Position numbers and translations under genes: made by a program. Shown here piece by piece: positions 25,816 to 33,836 of a DNA stretch of 64,000 bases. The stretch's first letter is position 1, and each line of letters begins with the position of its first letter. This DNA comes from Kaistia terrae (GTDB lineage: Bacteria; Pseudomonadota; Alphaproteobacteria; Rhizobiales; Kaistiaceae), in contig NZ_JAPKNH010000013.1 of the NCBI RefSeq assembly GCF_026344005.1, forward strand, positions 60,376 to 124,375. Direction: 5' to 3'. A model generated the notes under the pieces. It was given only the letters and a program-made list of their open reading frames with translations, was not told the origin of the DNA and did no database searches.

Positions 25816-26032
25816 GGGTGTCGATCAGCAGCGGCAGGCCCAGCACCAGGCCGATCGCCGCCCCGCCGACGAGCCCAAGAAACTTACCGACCGTCCCAAA
25901 GCTGATCATCACGCGGATAAGCCGCTGGAGGAATGCGACCTCATCCGGACGCAGGTCCTCCAGCATGCGACGCGTCTCCTCGGGGAGATCGCCATAGCGC
26001 TCGGCGAGTGGTTCCGATTCCGGTTGCTTCAT
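25775..26032 (-). CDS. Small phage membrane protein
   Basis: 85 residues, last gene of the minus-strand late operon. An acidic soluble half (PEETRRMLEDLRPDEVAFLQRLIRV) precedes one or two membrane helices (VGKFLGLVGGAAIGLVLGLPLLI). Its 3' end overlaps the convergent glycosyltransferase-like gene by 41 bases, and its start overlaps Rz1 by 4 bases. A second holin or antiholin is possible given its place among lysis genes. Confidence 0.6.
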   Translation of the reverse strand: MKQPESEPLAERYGDLPEETRRMLEDLRPDEVAFLQRLIRVMISFGTVGKFLGLVGGAAIGLVLGLPLLIDTLMRIWSWIPHRGP

Positions 26033-26316
26033 CTCTGTCTCGCCTTCCCCAACTCGACAACGGCCTGATCATAAGCCGCGACGGTGCCAACGTGCTTGAT
26101 GGTGCAAACGCCATAGGCGTCGATTGCCCGGTTGGCCATGATCTGAGGATTGCGGCTGACGACCGGTGGCGCGCCGGGCTCGCGGATCTCAGGGGCGAGT
26201 GACGGCAGGAAGACCGGCGCCGGGTCTGGCCGCGCGGTCGATACGTGACTGCACCCGGCCAAACTCATCGTCGCTATAGCGACAAACAGGGTCGTCGCGC
26301 GTGAGGGCTTCATCAC
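26029..26316 (-). CDS. Rz1-like outer-membrane spanin lipoprotein
   Basis: 95 residues. Signal with lipobox LAGC (Cys22) and a Pro-rich mature part (RPDPAPVFLPSLAPEI), both hallmarks of Rz1. The gene starts inside the Rz-like gene in another frame (128 bases overlap) and runs beyond its stop, the overlapped arrangement of many two-component spanins. The longer C-terminal part (to 95 residues) is more than lambda Rz1 (60 residues). Together with Rz it would fuse inner and outer membranes at lysis. Confidence 0.7.
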   Translation of the reverse strand: MMKPSRATTLFVAIATMSLAGCSHVSTARPDPAPVFLPSLAPEIREPGAPPVVSRNPQIMANRAIDAYGVCTIKHVGTVAAYDQAVVELGKARQR

Positions 26317-26569
26317 TGGCCGCCTCTCTCAGATAGGCAATCGCGCGGTTCACGCCGATCGCGATGTTGTTGACGCCGGTGGTGAGCCGGGCATTACGGG
26401 CAATGGTTTCGTCGCGTGCGGCAATTGTCGCGTTGAGGGCGTCGCGTTCCAGTCGAAGCGCCTTTGCTTCGTCGAAGGTGTTGGTGATGCGGTAGCCGGC
26501 GTAGGCGCCGGCGACGAGGCCGATGGCAGCGGCGATCGCCATGCCCTTCAGGCCGAAGACGGAGGTCAT
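26189..26569 (-). CDS. Rz-like inner-membrane spanin
   Basis: 126 residues from ATG 26569, preceded by GGGAGG. One N-terminal membrane helix (GMAIAAAIGLVAGAYAGYRI) then a long periplasmic helix with heptads (DEAKALRLERDALNATIAAR) that should form the spanin coiled coil, then an acidic CRYSDDEF region. The start overlaps the preceding gene in ATGA fashion. Identification rests on topology, overlap with a lipoprotein gene and position next to the endolysin. Confidence 0.7.
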   Translation of the reverse strand: MTSVFGLKGMAIAAAIGLVAGAYAGYRITNTFDEAKALRLERDALNATIAARDETIARNARLTTGVNNIAIGVNRAIAYLREAASDEALTRDDPVCRYSDDEFGRVQSRIDRAARPGAGLPAVTRP

Positions 26570-26874
26570 GCAGCCTCCCAATCCGGGAGATCGACGGTCT
26601 GGCCGGCCAGCGCATGCGAGCAATCGCCGAGGAACTGGATGCGGCCGTCCGTCACGAAGGAGTGGCAAGTCTCGGCGCCGGGATTGTGATAGGGCCCAGG
26701 TGCATTGACAAAGATCGACGGCGTGAACGTCGGGGCATCGGCATTGCCGTTGTAGCCCCAGCGCGGACTGGGCCCCTCCCCGACGCTAACCTGGTGTGCT
26801 CCATCGCAGCCGGGGCACCAGAACAACAGACGACCACCCTCTGCCGAACGTAGGATTTTCGACAGCGCGCCCAT
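26566..26874 (-). CDS. DUF6527-like small phage protein
   Basis: 102 residues from ATG 26874 (overlaps the endolysin stop as TGATG). Pattern LLFWCPGCDGAHQV ... PTFTPSI ... CHSFVTDGRIQFLGDCSHALAGQTVDLP, found in many siphovirus lysis or tail regions and often misannotated as ammonia monooxygenase. Two CxxC/CH-type metal-binding clusters suggest zinc. Role unknown. Confidence 0.7.
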   Translation of the reverse strand: MGALSKILRSAEGGRLLFWCPGCDGAHQVSVGEGPSPRWGYNGNADAPTFTPSIFVNAPGPYHNPGAETCHSFVTDGRIQFLGDCSHALAGQTVDLPDWEAA

Positions 26875-27461
26875 CAGAGGCCACTCACGCAAAGCTCGCC
26901 TTCACCGATCCGGCGGGCGTCGCCCATCTCCCTGCGATTGACGAGACCGATGAACACACGGTTGTTGGCCTTGTTGAAGGCGGTGGCTGCACTACAGCTG
27001 GCGAGATAATCACCGGCGCGGCCGAGGCGCGCGGCCGTCGAGTTGCACGATCCGCCCTTCGTGGCGCCGATACCGGTGCCAATGTTGTAGGAGAGCGAGT
27101 TCATCATTGCCCGCCATGACAGTGGCTTTTTGTCGAAGCCGGGGATGCAGCGCACCAGCTGCGCCCGGAACTCCGCCATGCGGGTCACAAGCCGCTTGTC
27201 ACAGCCGGCCGGAGTCTCGACCAGGCCGGGCTTCACACCCTTGGTGTCGCCATCGCAGATCGTCCAGGGAACGCCGCCTGTCGCCGGGTCTGGATACGCC
27301 CGGAGATGACGACCTTCCCACGGCTTGACCAAGAAGGTCGCTGCGAGTGCCACGTCGTCGGGGACCCTGGTCCCAGAGACGGTAGCGAAGCCGCCGATGG
27401 CAATCGCTATGATGCCGGCAATAGCGGCCTTGCCGCGCTTCGTCGAATAGAGCTTAGCCAT
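26874..27461 (-). CDS. Endolysin, GH24 lysozyme with N-terminal signal anchor
   Basis: 195 residues. The catalytic region KPWEGRHLRAYPDPATGGVPWTICDGDT carries the Glu-Asp-Thr triad of phage lysozymes, with three extra residues between Asp and Thr relative to P22-type enzymes. Later NSLSYNIGTG and LVNRREMGD blocks are also family features. Residues 11-29 form a weakly hydrophobic Gly/Ala-rich segment (AAIAGIIAIAIGGFATVSG) resembling a SAR anchor, implying Sec-dependent export and later release. Cleaves peptidoglycan at lysis. Overlaps the holin-like gene by 8 bases. Confidence 0.88.
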   Translation of the reverse strand: MAKLYSTKRGKAAIAGIIAIAIGGFATVSGTRVPDDVALAATFLVKPWEGRHLRAYPDPATGGVPWTICDGDTKGVKPGLVETPAGCDKRLVTRMAEFRAQLVRCIPGFDKKPLSWRAMMNSLSYNIGTGIGATKGGSCNSTAARLGRAGDYLASCSAATAFNKANNRVFIGLVNRREMGDARRIGEGELCVSGL

Positions 27462-27669
27462 CGGTCAGAGCCTTCTGCGGGATGAGGCGGGAGAACGCGG
27501 CCAAGATGGCGAGGATCGTGGTGATCACTGCCAGCCAGCCAGCGGGAATGGGCAGGGCAAGGCCGATGAGGGGCATGGCCGCATCGAGGCCTTGGATCGC
27601 GGCGATGAGGAGGATCAGCTTGAGGCTCCAGGCATAGCGCAGCACTGCGCGCCAGTTGGGCACGAGCAT
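27454..27669 (-). CDS. Holin-like small membrane protein
   Basis: 71 residues with two membrane helices (LKLILLIAAIQGLDAAMPLIG and AGWLAVITTILAILAAFSRLI), directly upstream of the endolysin. The WRAVLRYAWSLK start resembles the DUF7940 phage holin-type proteins. It would permit or trigger release of the endolysin. Confidence 0.7.
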   Translation of the reverse strand: MLVPNWRAVLRYAWSLKLILLIAAIQGLDAAMPLIGLALPIPAGWLAVITTILAILAAFSRLIPQKALTDG

Positions 27670-27704
27670 TTCTTGTCTCCGGAATTGTGATGATGGGGAG
27701 GTGG

Positions 27705-28175
27705 TTAGTAGCGATCAGCCGCTATGAACAGCGCGTCGATAGCGTCGTCATCGAGCGACATTTCGAGGGCGAGCGCGGAGACGTAGGGGTGCGTCCGTTC
27801 CCAGACGTTGGCGTCGGCGAACCAGATGCGGACGGCACGGACGGGGATAGCCGCGATCACGGCTTCCAAATCATCAAGCAGCGTCATCCTGCCGACGAGA
27901 ACGCCCTCTTCGGCCTCTTGCCCCGGAAAAGTAATGACGGCGTCCAGCGCCAGCTTCGCCTGAGCGGCCGATACTCTCGAGGGGACACCTGGTAGCAGCG
28001 CCACGTAGGCTGCAATTGGGATCGCCTGTGCCGCAACGACAGCCCGGATTGCCACTGCCGTCTCCGCGTCGTCATCGGGCGCAACGGTGTAGCCGAACGG
28101 CTCACCATCGTCCGGCGTGACCGTCACGTCGTACCAGCCGGAAACGTTGATGAAGCGTGCGTTCGTAACCAGCAT
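27705..28175 (-). CDS. Hypothetical tail-fibre-associated protein
   Basis: 156 residues from ATG 28175, which overlaps the fibre stop (TAATG). The C-terminal half (VSAAQAKLALD ... VRIWFADANVWERTHPYV ... DDDAIDALFIAA) is a motif often seen in small proteins next to siphovirus tail fibres; the N-terminal half (VTNARFINVSGWYDV) is a separate beta-rich part. Possibly a fibre chaperone or accessory; not proven. Confidence 0.55.
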   Translation of the reverse strand: MLVTNARFINVSGWYDVTVTPDDGEPFGYTVAPDDDAETAVAIRAVVAAQAIPIAAYVALLPGVPSRVSAAQAKLALDAVITFPGQEAEEGVLVGRMTLLDDLEAVIAAIPVRAVRIWFADANVWERTHPYVSALALEMSLDDDAIDALFIAADRY

Positions 28176-31100
28176 TAGCTTATCCTCACCATCGTTCCGG
28201 CCTGATTCTCCAGGAGCGCCACACCAGCAATATTGCGCCATGTTCCAGCTTGGGCAGTCCCGCTATTGTCCATAGTCCCCCCAGCGTCCCAAAATGCGTT
28301 TTGAACACTGGACCCGGCAATGGTAGCGCCATCTGCAAGTGACCCCGTCCCGCGTTTTACCATCATCATTGCCGTGCCAATGGGGTACACCGAGGTGGTT
28401 GGGATAGGCGCAGCAACTGCCGCCGCAACAAACGCCGTCGTCGCCACCTGCGTCGTATTCGCGCCAGCCGTTGCGGTCGGCGCCGTGGGCGTTCCGATGA
28501 GTGCGGGGGAGTCGGCGAAGACAGCGCTGCCAGTCCCCGTTTCGTCGGTTAGGGCCGCGCGCAGGTTGGCGCTCGATGGGGTTGCTAGAAATGCGCCGAT
28601 GCCGGCGGCTGCGGCAATGCCCGACCAGGTGGTCAGATTGATCGAGGCCGGCTGGTAGACGCCGGTTCCAGCGAATTGCGACCAGGTGATCGCCGTCGTA
28701 CCGAGAGTGCCGCCCGAGACGACGGAACAGACCCACGCGCTTGCGCCGTGCGCTGTTCCTTCCTCGACCCAGACATTCGCACCCGGCACCTCAAGCCAGT
28801 TGTCCATGTCGGCGGCGCGCGCCCATGCGCCAGAGGCTGCCACATAGATGCCGTTCTGCGCAGCCGTCGTCTGGCTCTTGACCAGAACCCGGTTGCCCGC
28901 GACCGGCGTCACGCCGTCACGCGCAGCGAGCCCCGACAGCGTGTCATTGGCGGTCGTCGCCAGGCGAACGCTTGGCTTCGGATCCAGTCCTGCGGCGACG
29001 TTGTCGACATACTGCTTCGTCGCGGCATGGAGGGCGCTGGACGGATCAGCGTTCAGCGTCAGGGCACCGGTCATCGTGCCGCCGGCGAGGGGGACTGCGC
29101 CCAAGGTCGTCAGCATTGCCGCCGTGTTGGGGTCATCGAGCAGCGTCAGCGCGGCGGCCGAGACGGTGATGCTCGACAGCGATTGCAGCGACGCGTGATA
29201 GGCCTGCACGTTCGTGCTGATGACAAGTCCGAGAGTCGTCTGGGCCGCCACCTGGTTGACGTCATCGAGCAGCGAAAGGCCGAAGGCGCTCGGCACTGTT
29301 GCGCCATTCTTCAGCAGTTTGCCGGTGGTGCCATTGAAAAGGGCAAGTGCGCCATCGGTTACCGAAGTCGGCCCGACCACATCGCCCGCACCGAGGCCGT
29401 CCGAACCTTTGTTGCCGGTTCGGGTGAAGCTGAGAACGAGCGGTGCGCCATTGGTAAGGGAGCCCGAGCCCCCGACCGGCACGACCGGGATCTTGCGATA
29501 TCCAGCACCATCGATGACAGAGCCGGTGACGACGAATTCGGCAAAGGTCGAGATGTCGGTGCCGTGCTGCATGAAGATCGAACCGCGATTGGCGGTGTTG
29601 GTGCTGTCATCGAAGCTATCCAGCCAGGCCGTGACATCGGCGCCGGCCGATTCCTCATTGTCGATGAACAGAGACGTGACGGAGCCGATCGTCGCGTGGT
29701 TGAAGGCGAGCGTACCGGCGCCCGGGTCGGCATCGGTTGTCGTGGTCGAGAAGGCAAAGCGCCGGCCCGGCAGGAAACCGTCGAGCCCGGCCGGGATCTC
29801 GAAGTTCAGGATCGCTTCCGTATCCGAGCCGGAGTTGGTGACGGCAGCGGGCACACTGGCCGGGACGGTTACAACGGTCCCGACCTCGACTGTCGCCGCG
29901 TTGCCGTTGTCTCCGTTGTCGCCCTTGTTGCCCTTGTCGCCGATGCGCTCGGCGCAGAACATCACGGCGTCGCCATTGGCAAACGGATTGCTAGACGAGC
30001 TACCGAGCACGTTGATGGAGAGGTTGCGATACCCGGTCGGCGAAGCGAGCGCGCTCAGCGAGGCGAGCAGCCACTTGGTCGGGTCGGACGCCCTGAAGAT
30101 CCGGATCAGCGCCCTGGTCGGGTTGGTCGAAAGCGCGAGCGTGTCGAGCACAGACGCCCAGTCGCTACCGTCCGAACCGGACAGGTCCACCCGCATCACG
30201 GTCGCGAGGTTCTGTGTGGCGTTTCCAAGCCGAATCTGCCCGGCCCCAGGATCGGAATCGGTTGTCGTCGTCGAGAAGGTGTAAGGGATTGAAATCGCGC
30301 CGCCGGCCGGGCCGATACTGCCGACATTGCCTGAAAGTGATGCAGACAGGGCAAAGCTGTTTCCATTGGACCAAGTGCCGCCGGAAGCGAGATGCGCAAG
30401 CGTGAGCTTGCGGTAGCCAGTCCCATCAACAACGCTGCCCGTCACGAGGAATACGGCCCAGGCGGAAGGATTGGTGATCCCGCGGAGCGCCAAGATAGCC
30501 CGCACAACCGATGAGCTGTCGTCCAGACTATCGAGCCAGCCCGTGATCGAACCGCCGCCGGCCTCAAGGTTGTCGACATAGGCGGCAGTCGCCGAGGCCG
30601 GCGCAGCATTGTTGAAGCGGAAGGTCCCGTTGCCTGGATCCGCATCAGTCGTGGTCGTCGAGTAGACCAGCGTCACGCCAACCGCCGACCCGGTGTCGCC
30701 CTTGTCGCCCTTCGCCGTGAAGCCGAGCACGCAGGCAGCGTTGTTCGCCATGGTGCCGCCCGAAGCGACGAACGCGACCGGGACCGTGACCCAGGTACCA
30801 TTGTCGGTAACCGCACCGGCGACATCGTATTCGACAAAGTTGGCCTGATTCGAGCTGTCGGCGACCTTGATCCGGCCCTTGCGGGAAGACGTGCTGTCAT
30901 CCCAACTCGCAATCTCGGCCGCCAGGTTGGAGCTGTTGCCGTCCGTCTCCGAGATGAACAGGAGGGTCGCGCTCGAAGGCGTGGCGTGATTGACCTTGAC
31001 CCTGCCGGCAGACGGATCGGTTGCGGTTGTCGCCGTCGCCCAGGCGTAGGGGAAGCCCGTCGCGGCACCAGCCGAGCCCTTATCACCCGAGACGGTGGCG

Positions 31101-31762
31101 ACCATCGAGATAGCATCGCCATCGACGAACGGCGAGGCCGACGACCCGCCGATCAAACTGACGGCGATGTTGCGGTAGCCGGTCGGCGTCGCCTGCGAGG
31201 TCGCCTGGAACGTCAGCCACTTCGATGGATCAGCCGTCTTGAACAGCCGGATCAGGCTCTTGACCAAAGAGGACGAGAGGGTGAGTTGGTCAAGCAGGGT
31301 CGCGACGCTGATGCCGCTGGCATCGGCCAGATCGGCACGGAGGGTGGTCGCCGCGTTCTGAGTGGCATTGTCGAGCCGCAGCTGGCCCGTGCCGGGATCG
31401 GCATCGCCGGTCGTCGACGAGAAAACATAGCCGATCGACAGCGCGCCGGAGACCTGCAGGCCAGCCTCGATTGCGGCGATGATGGCGGCAAGCTGGGCGT
31501 TGGCGACAACGGTCGTCGACCAGGCGGCGCCCGTCCGCAGGATGAGATAGTCGGCCGAGGCAGCGACCGTCGCGCCGGGCCAGCCCTCAACCAGAACCAG
31601 ATTGAGGTTGTCGGTGACGCTGTCGATGACCGCGACGGTGCCGCCGATCACCAGCTGATCGCCGGCCTTGACCTGCGACAGGGCAGCAGCACCGACCAGC
31701 ACGACAGCCGTTGAGCCGGCCGTGACGGAGAGCGTGCCGGCGCGATAGTAGCTGTCGATCAT
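28175..31762 (-). CDS. Long modular tail fibre/receptor-binding protein
   Basis: 1195 residues. Order: N-terminal beta-rich attachment part (1-110); five related modules beginning at about 113, 238, 366, 493 and 669, each opening with a FSTTTTDADPGAG-type motif and ending in short Gly-Asp-Lys collagen-like triplets (GDKGDTGSA, GDKGNKGDNGDNG); then a typical fibre shaft/trimerisation part (MTGALTLNADPSSALHAATK) and a C-terminal tip from about 1090 (SVYPIGTAMMMVKRGTGS). Collagen-like linkers and the PSSALHAATKQYV element are common in phage fibres. It is the obvious candidate for host-receptor recognition. Overlaps its upstream neighbour by 4 bases. Confidence 0.85.
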   Translation of the reverse strand: MIDSYYRAGTLSVTAGSTAVVLVGAAALSQVKAGDQLVIGGTVAVIDSVTDNLNLVLVEGWPGATVAASADYLILRTGAAWSTTVVANAQLAAIIAAIEAGLQVSGALSIGYVFSSTTGDADPGTGQLRLDNATQNAATTLRADLADASGISVATLLDQLTLSSSLVKSLIRLFKTADPSKWLTFQATSQATPTGYRNIAVSLIGGSSASPFVDGDAISMVATVSGDKGSAGAATGFPYAWATATTATDPSAGRVKVNHATPSSATLLFISETDGNSSNLAAEIASWDDSTSSRKGRIKVADSSNQANFVEYDVAGAVTDNGTWVTVPVAFVASGGTMANNAACVLGFTAKGDKGDTGSAVGVTLVYSTTTTDADPGNGTFRFNNAAPASATAAYVDNLEAGGGSITGWLDSLDDSSSVVRAILALRGITNPSAWAVFLVTGSVVDGTGYRKLTLAHLASGGTWSNGNSFALSASLSGNVGSIGPAGGAISIPYTFSTTTTDSDPGAGQIRLGNATQNLATVMRVDLSGSDGSDWASVLDTLALSTNPTRALIRIFRASDPTKWLLASLSALASPTGYRNLSINVLGSSSSNPFANGDAVMFCAERIGDKGNKGDNGDNGNAATVEVGTVVTVPASVPAAVTNSGSDTEAILNFEIPAGLDGFLPGRRFAFSTTTTDADPGAGTLAFNHATIGSVTSLFIDNEESAGADVTAWLDSFDDSTNTANRGSIFMQHGTDISTFAEFVVTGSVIDGAGYRKIPVVPVGGSGSLTNGAPLVLSFTRTGNKGSDGLGAGDVVGPTSVTDGALALFNGTTGKLLKNGATVPSAFGLSLLDDVNQVAAQTTLGLVISTNVQAYHASLQSLSSITVSAAALTLLDDPNTAAMLTTLGAVPLAGGTMTGALTLNADPSSALHAATKQYVDNVAAGLDPKPSVRLATTANDTLSGLAARDGVTPVAGNRVLVKSQTTAAQNGIYVAASGAWARAADMDNWLEVPGANVWVEEGTAHGASAWVCSVVSGGTLGTTAITWSQFAGTGVYQPASINLTTWSGIAAAAGIGAFLATPSSANLRAALTDETGTGSAVFADSPALIGTPTAPTATAGANTTQVATTAFVAAAVAAPIPTTSVYPIGTAMMMVKRGTGSLADGATIAGSSVQNAFWDAGGTMDNSGTAQAGTWRNIAGVALLENQAGTMVRIS
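29393..31426 (-). repeat. Five-module internal repeat in the tail fibre gene
   Basis: Protein-level repeats of 125-128 residues (last spacing 176 because of an inserted linker). Shared motifs: opening TTTDADPG, then R-x-N-A, a W-x-D-S-x-D-D or LLDQL helix, GYRK/GYRN strand, and closing G-D-K/G-N-K triplets. Modules 1 and 4 are most alike (RLDNATQN / RLGNATQN; SPTGYRN), as are 2, 3 and 5 (SWDDSTSS / SLDDSSS / SFDDSTN), suggesting alternating duplication. Confidence 0.75.
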
Positions 31763-32130
31763 CGGAGAAGCTCCAGTTCAAGCAGGACGGCGTCGATGGC
31801 GGCGGGGTTTGGGGCGGAACGGATGGCGGCCTGCGCGCGCTGGCGCTGGGCTTCGATCGCGGCGATGACTTCGGCCTCAGTTGCAGCCTTGGCCACGACG
31901 GTCGCCGCGAGGCTTGCCACGTCGAATGTCTGGTCGAACGCCTCGGCAGTAAGGAGAGGCGCCCCGCCCTCGCCCGCCAGTACGCGCTTCGCTTCCGCCA
32001 GCTTTCGCGATCGCAGGATCGCCACCGGCGACGCCGTCATGGCGTAGAGGCGTTCGCTCATCACTTCATCCAGACGCGCAAGGGCGCTCCCCCGGAGAGG
32101 TTCCAGGTTCTTCGTCAGACGGATTTTCAA
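31759..32130 (-). CDS. Hypothetical phage tail-region protein
   Basis: 123 residues, largely helical and Ala-rich (EAEVIAAIEAQRQRAQAAIRS), family not recognised. Overlaps the fibre gene start by 4 bases (ATGA), so it is co-translated with it; a structural accessory or chaperone is likely from position only. Confidence 0.55.
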   Translation of the reverse strand: MKIRLTKNLEPLRGSALARLDEVMSERLYAMTASPVAILRSRKLAEAKRVLAGEGGAPLLTAEAFDQTFDVASLAATVVAKAATEAEVIAAIEAQRQRAQAAIRSAPNPAAIDAVLLELELLR

Positions 32131-32143
32131 AGGAAGGCTCCGG

Positions 32144-32539
32144 CTAGGTGGCCGTAATCTCGGCAGACCAAGGCATGAACGGGAAGCTGTCGAAGACGAC
32201 CCAATAGGTCGCCGGCATGTCGGACGTCAGCTCGATCAGGCCGCCGACGACGGTGACCGGCTCGCCGTCGATCTCGACGACGCACGGGTCCGGCAGGCCG
32301 GCGATCTTGACCTTGCTGCGTTTGTCCGCCGGGATCTCGGTGCGGCTGATGGCGATCGGCGCCACCGGCCGAGGGACGAGATGGCCGTCGACGACATAGT
32401 TGTCGGTCATCGAAACACCGTCCGGCTCGACCACGAACAGGAAGCCTCGAGCGCGCAGATCGTCGAGGTCGTCGGGGCTCATGGCGCCCGACTGCGACTG
32501 CGTGATCCGACCATTCTCGTCATGATAGAGCAGCTGCAT
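32144..32539 (-). CDS. Hypothetical phage tail-region protein
   Basis: 131 residues with a beta-rich, Ig-like pattern in the C-terminal half (VKIAGLPDPCVVEIDGEPVTVVGG), preceded by a short helix (SPDDLDDLRARGFLFVVEPDG). Lies between two other tail-region genes, touching the upstream stop by one base. Probably a virion or fibre-adhesion accessory; no family assigned. Confidence 0.55.
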   Translation of the reverse strand: MQLLYHDENGRITQSQSGAMSPDDLDDLRARGFLFVVEPDGVSMTDNYVVDGHLVPRPVAPIAISRTEIPADKRSKVKIAGLPDPCVVEIDGEPVTVVGGLIELTSDMPATYWVVFDSFPFMPWSAEITAT

Positions 32540-32910
32540 CAGGTGATCTCATTGTCGAAGACGTTGTAGGAGAAGGTCGCGCCGGCGGTTGAGTTGGCGA
32601 TCGTGAAGTAGTCGCGACCTCGATAATATTGGACCGTGAAGCCGCGCCCCGGGCTGCGAGTGGCATCCGTTCCGAAGAACATGTCGACGAAGATTAGCGG
32701 CAAGCCAAGGAAGGTCTTGGGCAAAGGGATGTTGGTGTTGCCGGCCGCGAGAGGCGGCGTAACACCCGAGAGCAGCGGGCGAAGCCGCTTGGCCGCGCTG
32801 TTGAAGACGAGGTTCTCCGGCGCTGCCGTGTCGACGTCATGGCCGGGCTTGGAAAACTGGATGACGAAATCGGAACCGCGCTTGCCGATATGTCCGCGCT
32901 TGGTTGGCAT
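32539..32910 (-). CDS. Small tail protein with SKPGxD domain
   Basis: 123 residues. Residues about 6-42 (IGKRGSDFVIQFSKPGHDVD...ENLVFNSA) match two segments of the adjacent 305-residue protein, showing a duplicated domain. The remainder is beta-rich (GFTVQYYRGRDYFTIANST). No known family; probably virion surface. Confidence 0.55.
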   Translation of the reverse strand: MPTKRGHIGKRGSDFVIQFSKPGHDVDTAAPENLVFNSAAKRLRPLLSGVTPPLAAGNTNIPLPKTFLGLPLIFVDMFFGTDATRSPGRGFTVQYYRGRDYFTIANSTAGATFSYNVFDNEIT

Positions 32911-32918
32911 GGCTCAAC

Positions 32919-33836
32919 TCACGGCAGGGGAAGCGGGATGTCGAGAACGATGATCGAATAGTTGAGCCAGAAATTGCTTCCGATCCTGCGCAGATGAACC
33001 CTTCCCACTCCTGGTTGGTCATCCCGCAAGCGCACGAACCCGTCAGCCGGATAGCCAGAACCCCACGTGTTCACCACCCTGTCGGACGGCAGGTGGTAGA
33101 TCTGGTTTTCGTTGTTGGCCGTTTGAGAGATCGTGCAGAAGAACAGGACGACCGGCTTATAACCCTTCCACGGATAGGTGAATCCAATCTCCGTATAGAC
33201 GTTGTCGGTCGGGGCGCTCGCCGCTCCCCTTATCCAGTTCGAGAGCGTGCCGTTGATGGTGATGAAGGTATCGTCCGAACTGAATATCATCTGCGACTTG
33301 GCGCAGGTTCGAACGTCGCGACCGGGCCGCGACGAATAGAGGCCGTAATCGGCACCTCGCTTGCCCATCATCATGCGGGCCAATGGGTGGGGGTCGGTTC
33401 CGGCCCCATCAACGTCTCTGGCAGGAATCTTGAACACGATGACCACCATCAGGCCGGCATATGAGTTCGCGCCGATGGTGTAGAACTTCAGCCGATCCTT
33501 GAAGCACTCATACGTGATGGTCTGCACGAACTGGTGGACCCAGGAGATGTCGTCCGAGGCCTGTGGAAAGGCGACTGGATTGACCAGGAAGCACTTCACG
33601 CAAGGGACATAGGGAAGCGCCGGAAACGTGAACTCGAATGGGTTGGCGACGGTGCCACTGCCCGTCGCCTTAGTTAGAACCGCGTGGATATTGCCGGCGA
33701 ATGGCCAGGCGGTATCGAAATCCACCTGGTCACGCGGCAGGTTCGGATCGGACGCGTCCTGGCCGGGCTTGCTGATGCGGGCTCGAAAGTCACCCGGCGA
33801 AAGCTCGCCGGCGAACAGGCGGGGATTATCGGCCAT
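32919..33836 (-). CDS. Tail protein with two SKPGxD-type domains
   Basis: 305 residues made of two similar halves: one opens DFRARISKPGQDASD...QVDFDTAW and the second KRGADYGLYSSRPGRDVRT...QMIFSSDD, each followed by beta strands and an aromatic-rich tail. The next gene downstream carries a third copy. Abuts the tail-tip gene by a one-base overlap. Function unknown; the place between tail tip and fibre suggests a baseplate or fibre-network component. Confidence 0.6.
   Translation of the reverse strand: MADNPRLFAGELSPGDFRARISKPGQDASDPNLPRDQVDFDTAWPFAGNIHAVLTKATGSGTVANPFEFTFPALPYVPCVKCFLVNPVAFPQASDDISWVHQFVQTITYECFKDRLKFYTIGANSYAGLMVVIVFKIPARDVDGAGTDPHPLARMMMGKRGADYGLYSSRPGRDVRTCAKSQMIFSSDDTFITINGTLSNWIRGAASAPTDNVYTEIGFTYPWKGYKPVVLFFCTISQTANNENQIYHLPSDRVVNTWGSGYPADGFVRLRDDQPGVGRVHLRRIGSNFWLNYSIIVLDIPLPLP

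Noticed and set aside
28676..30292. 538-codon plus frame opposite the tail fibre
   Set aside because: Repetitive only because the fibre gene repeats; no phage gene is expected on this strand here.
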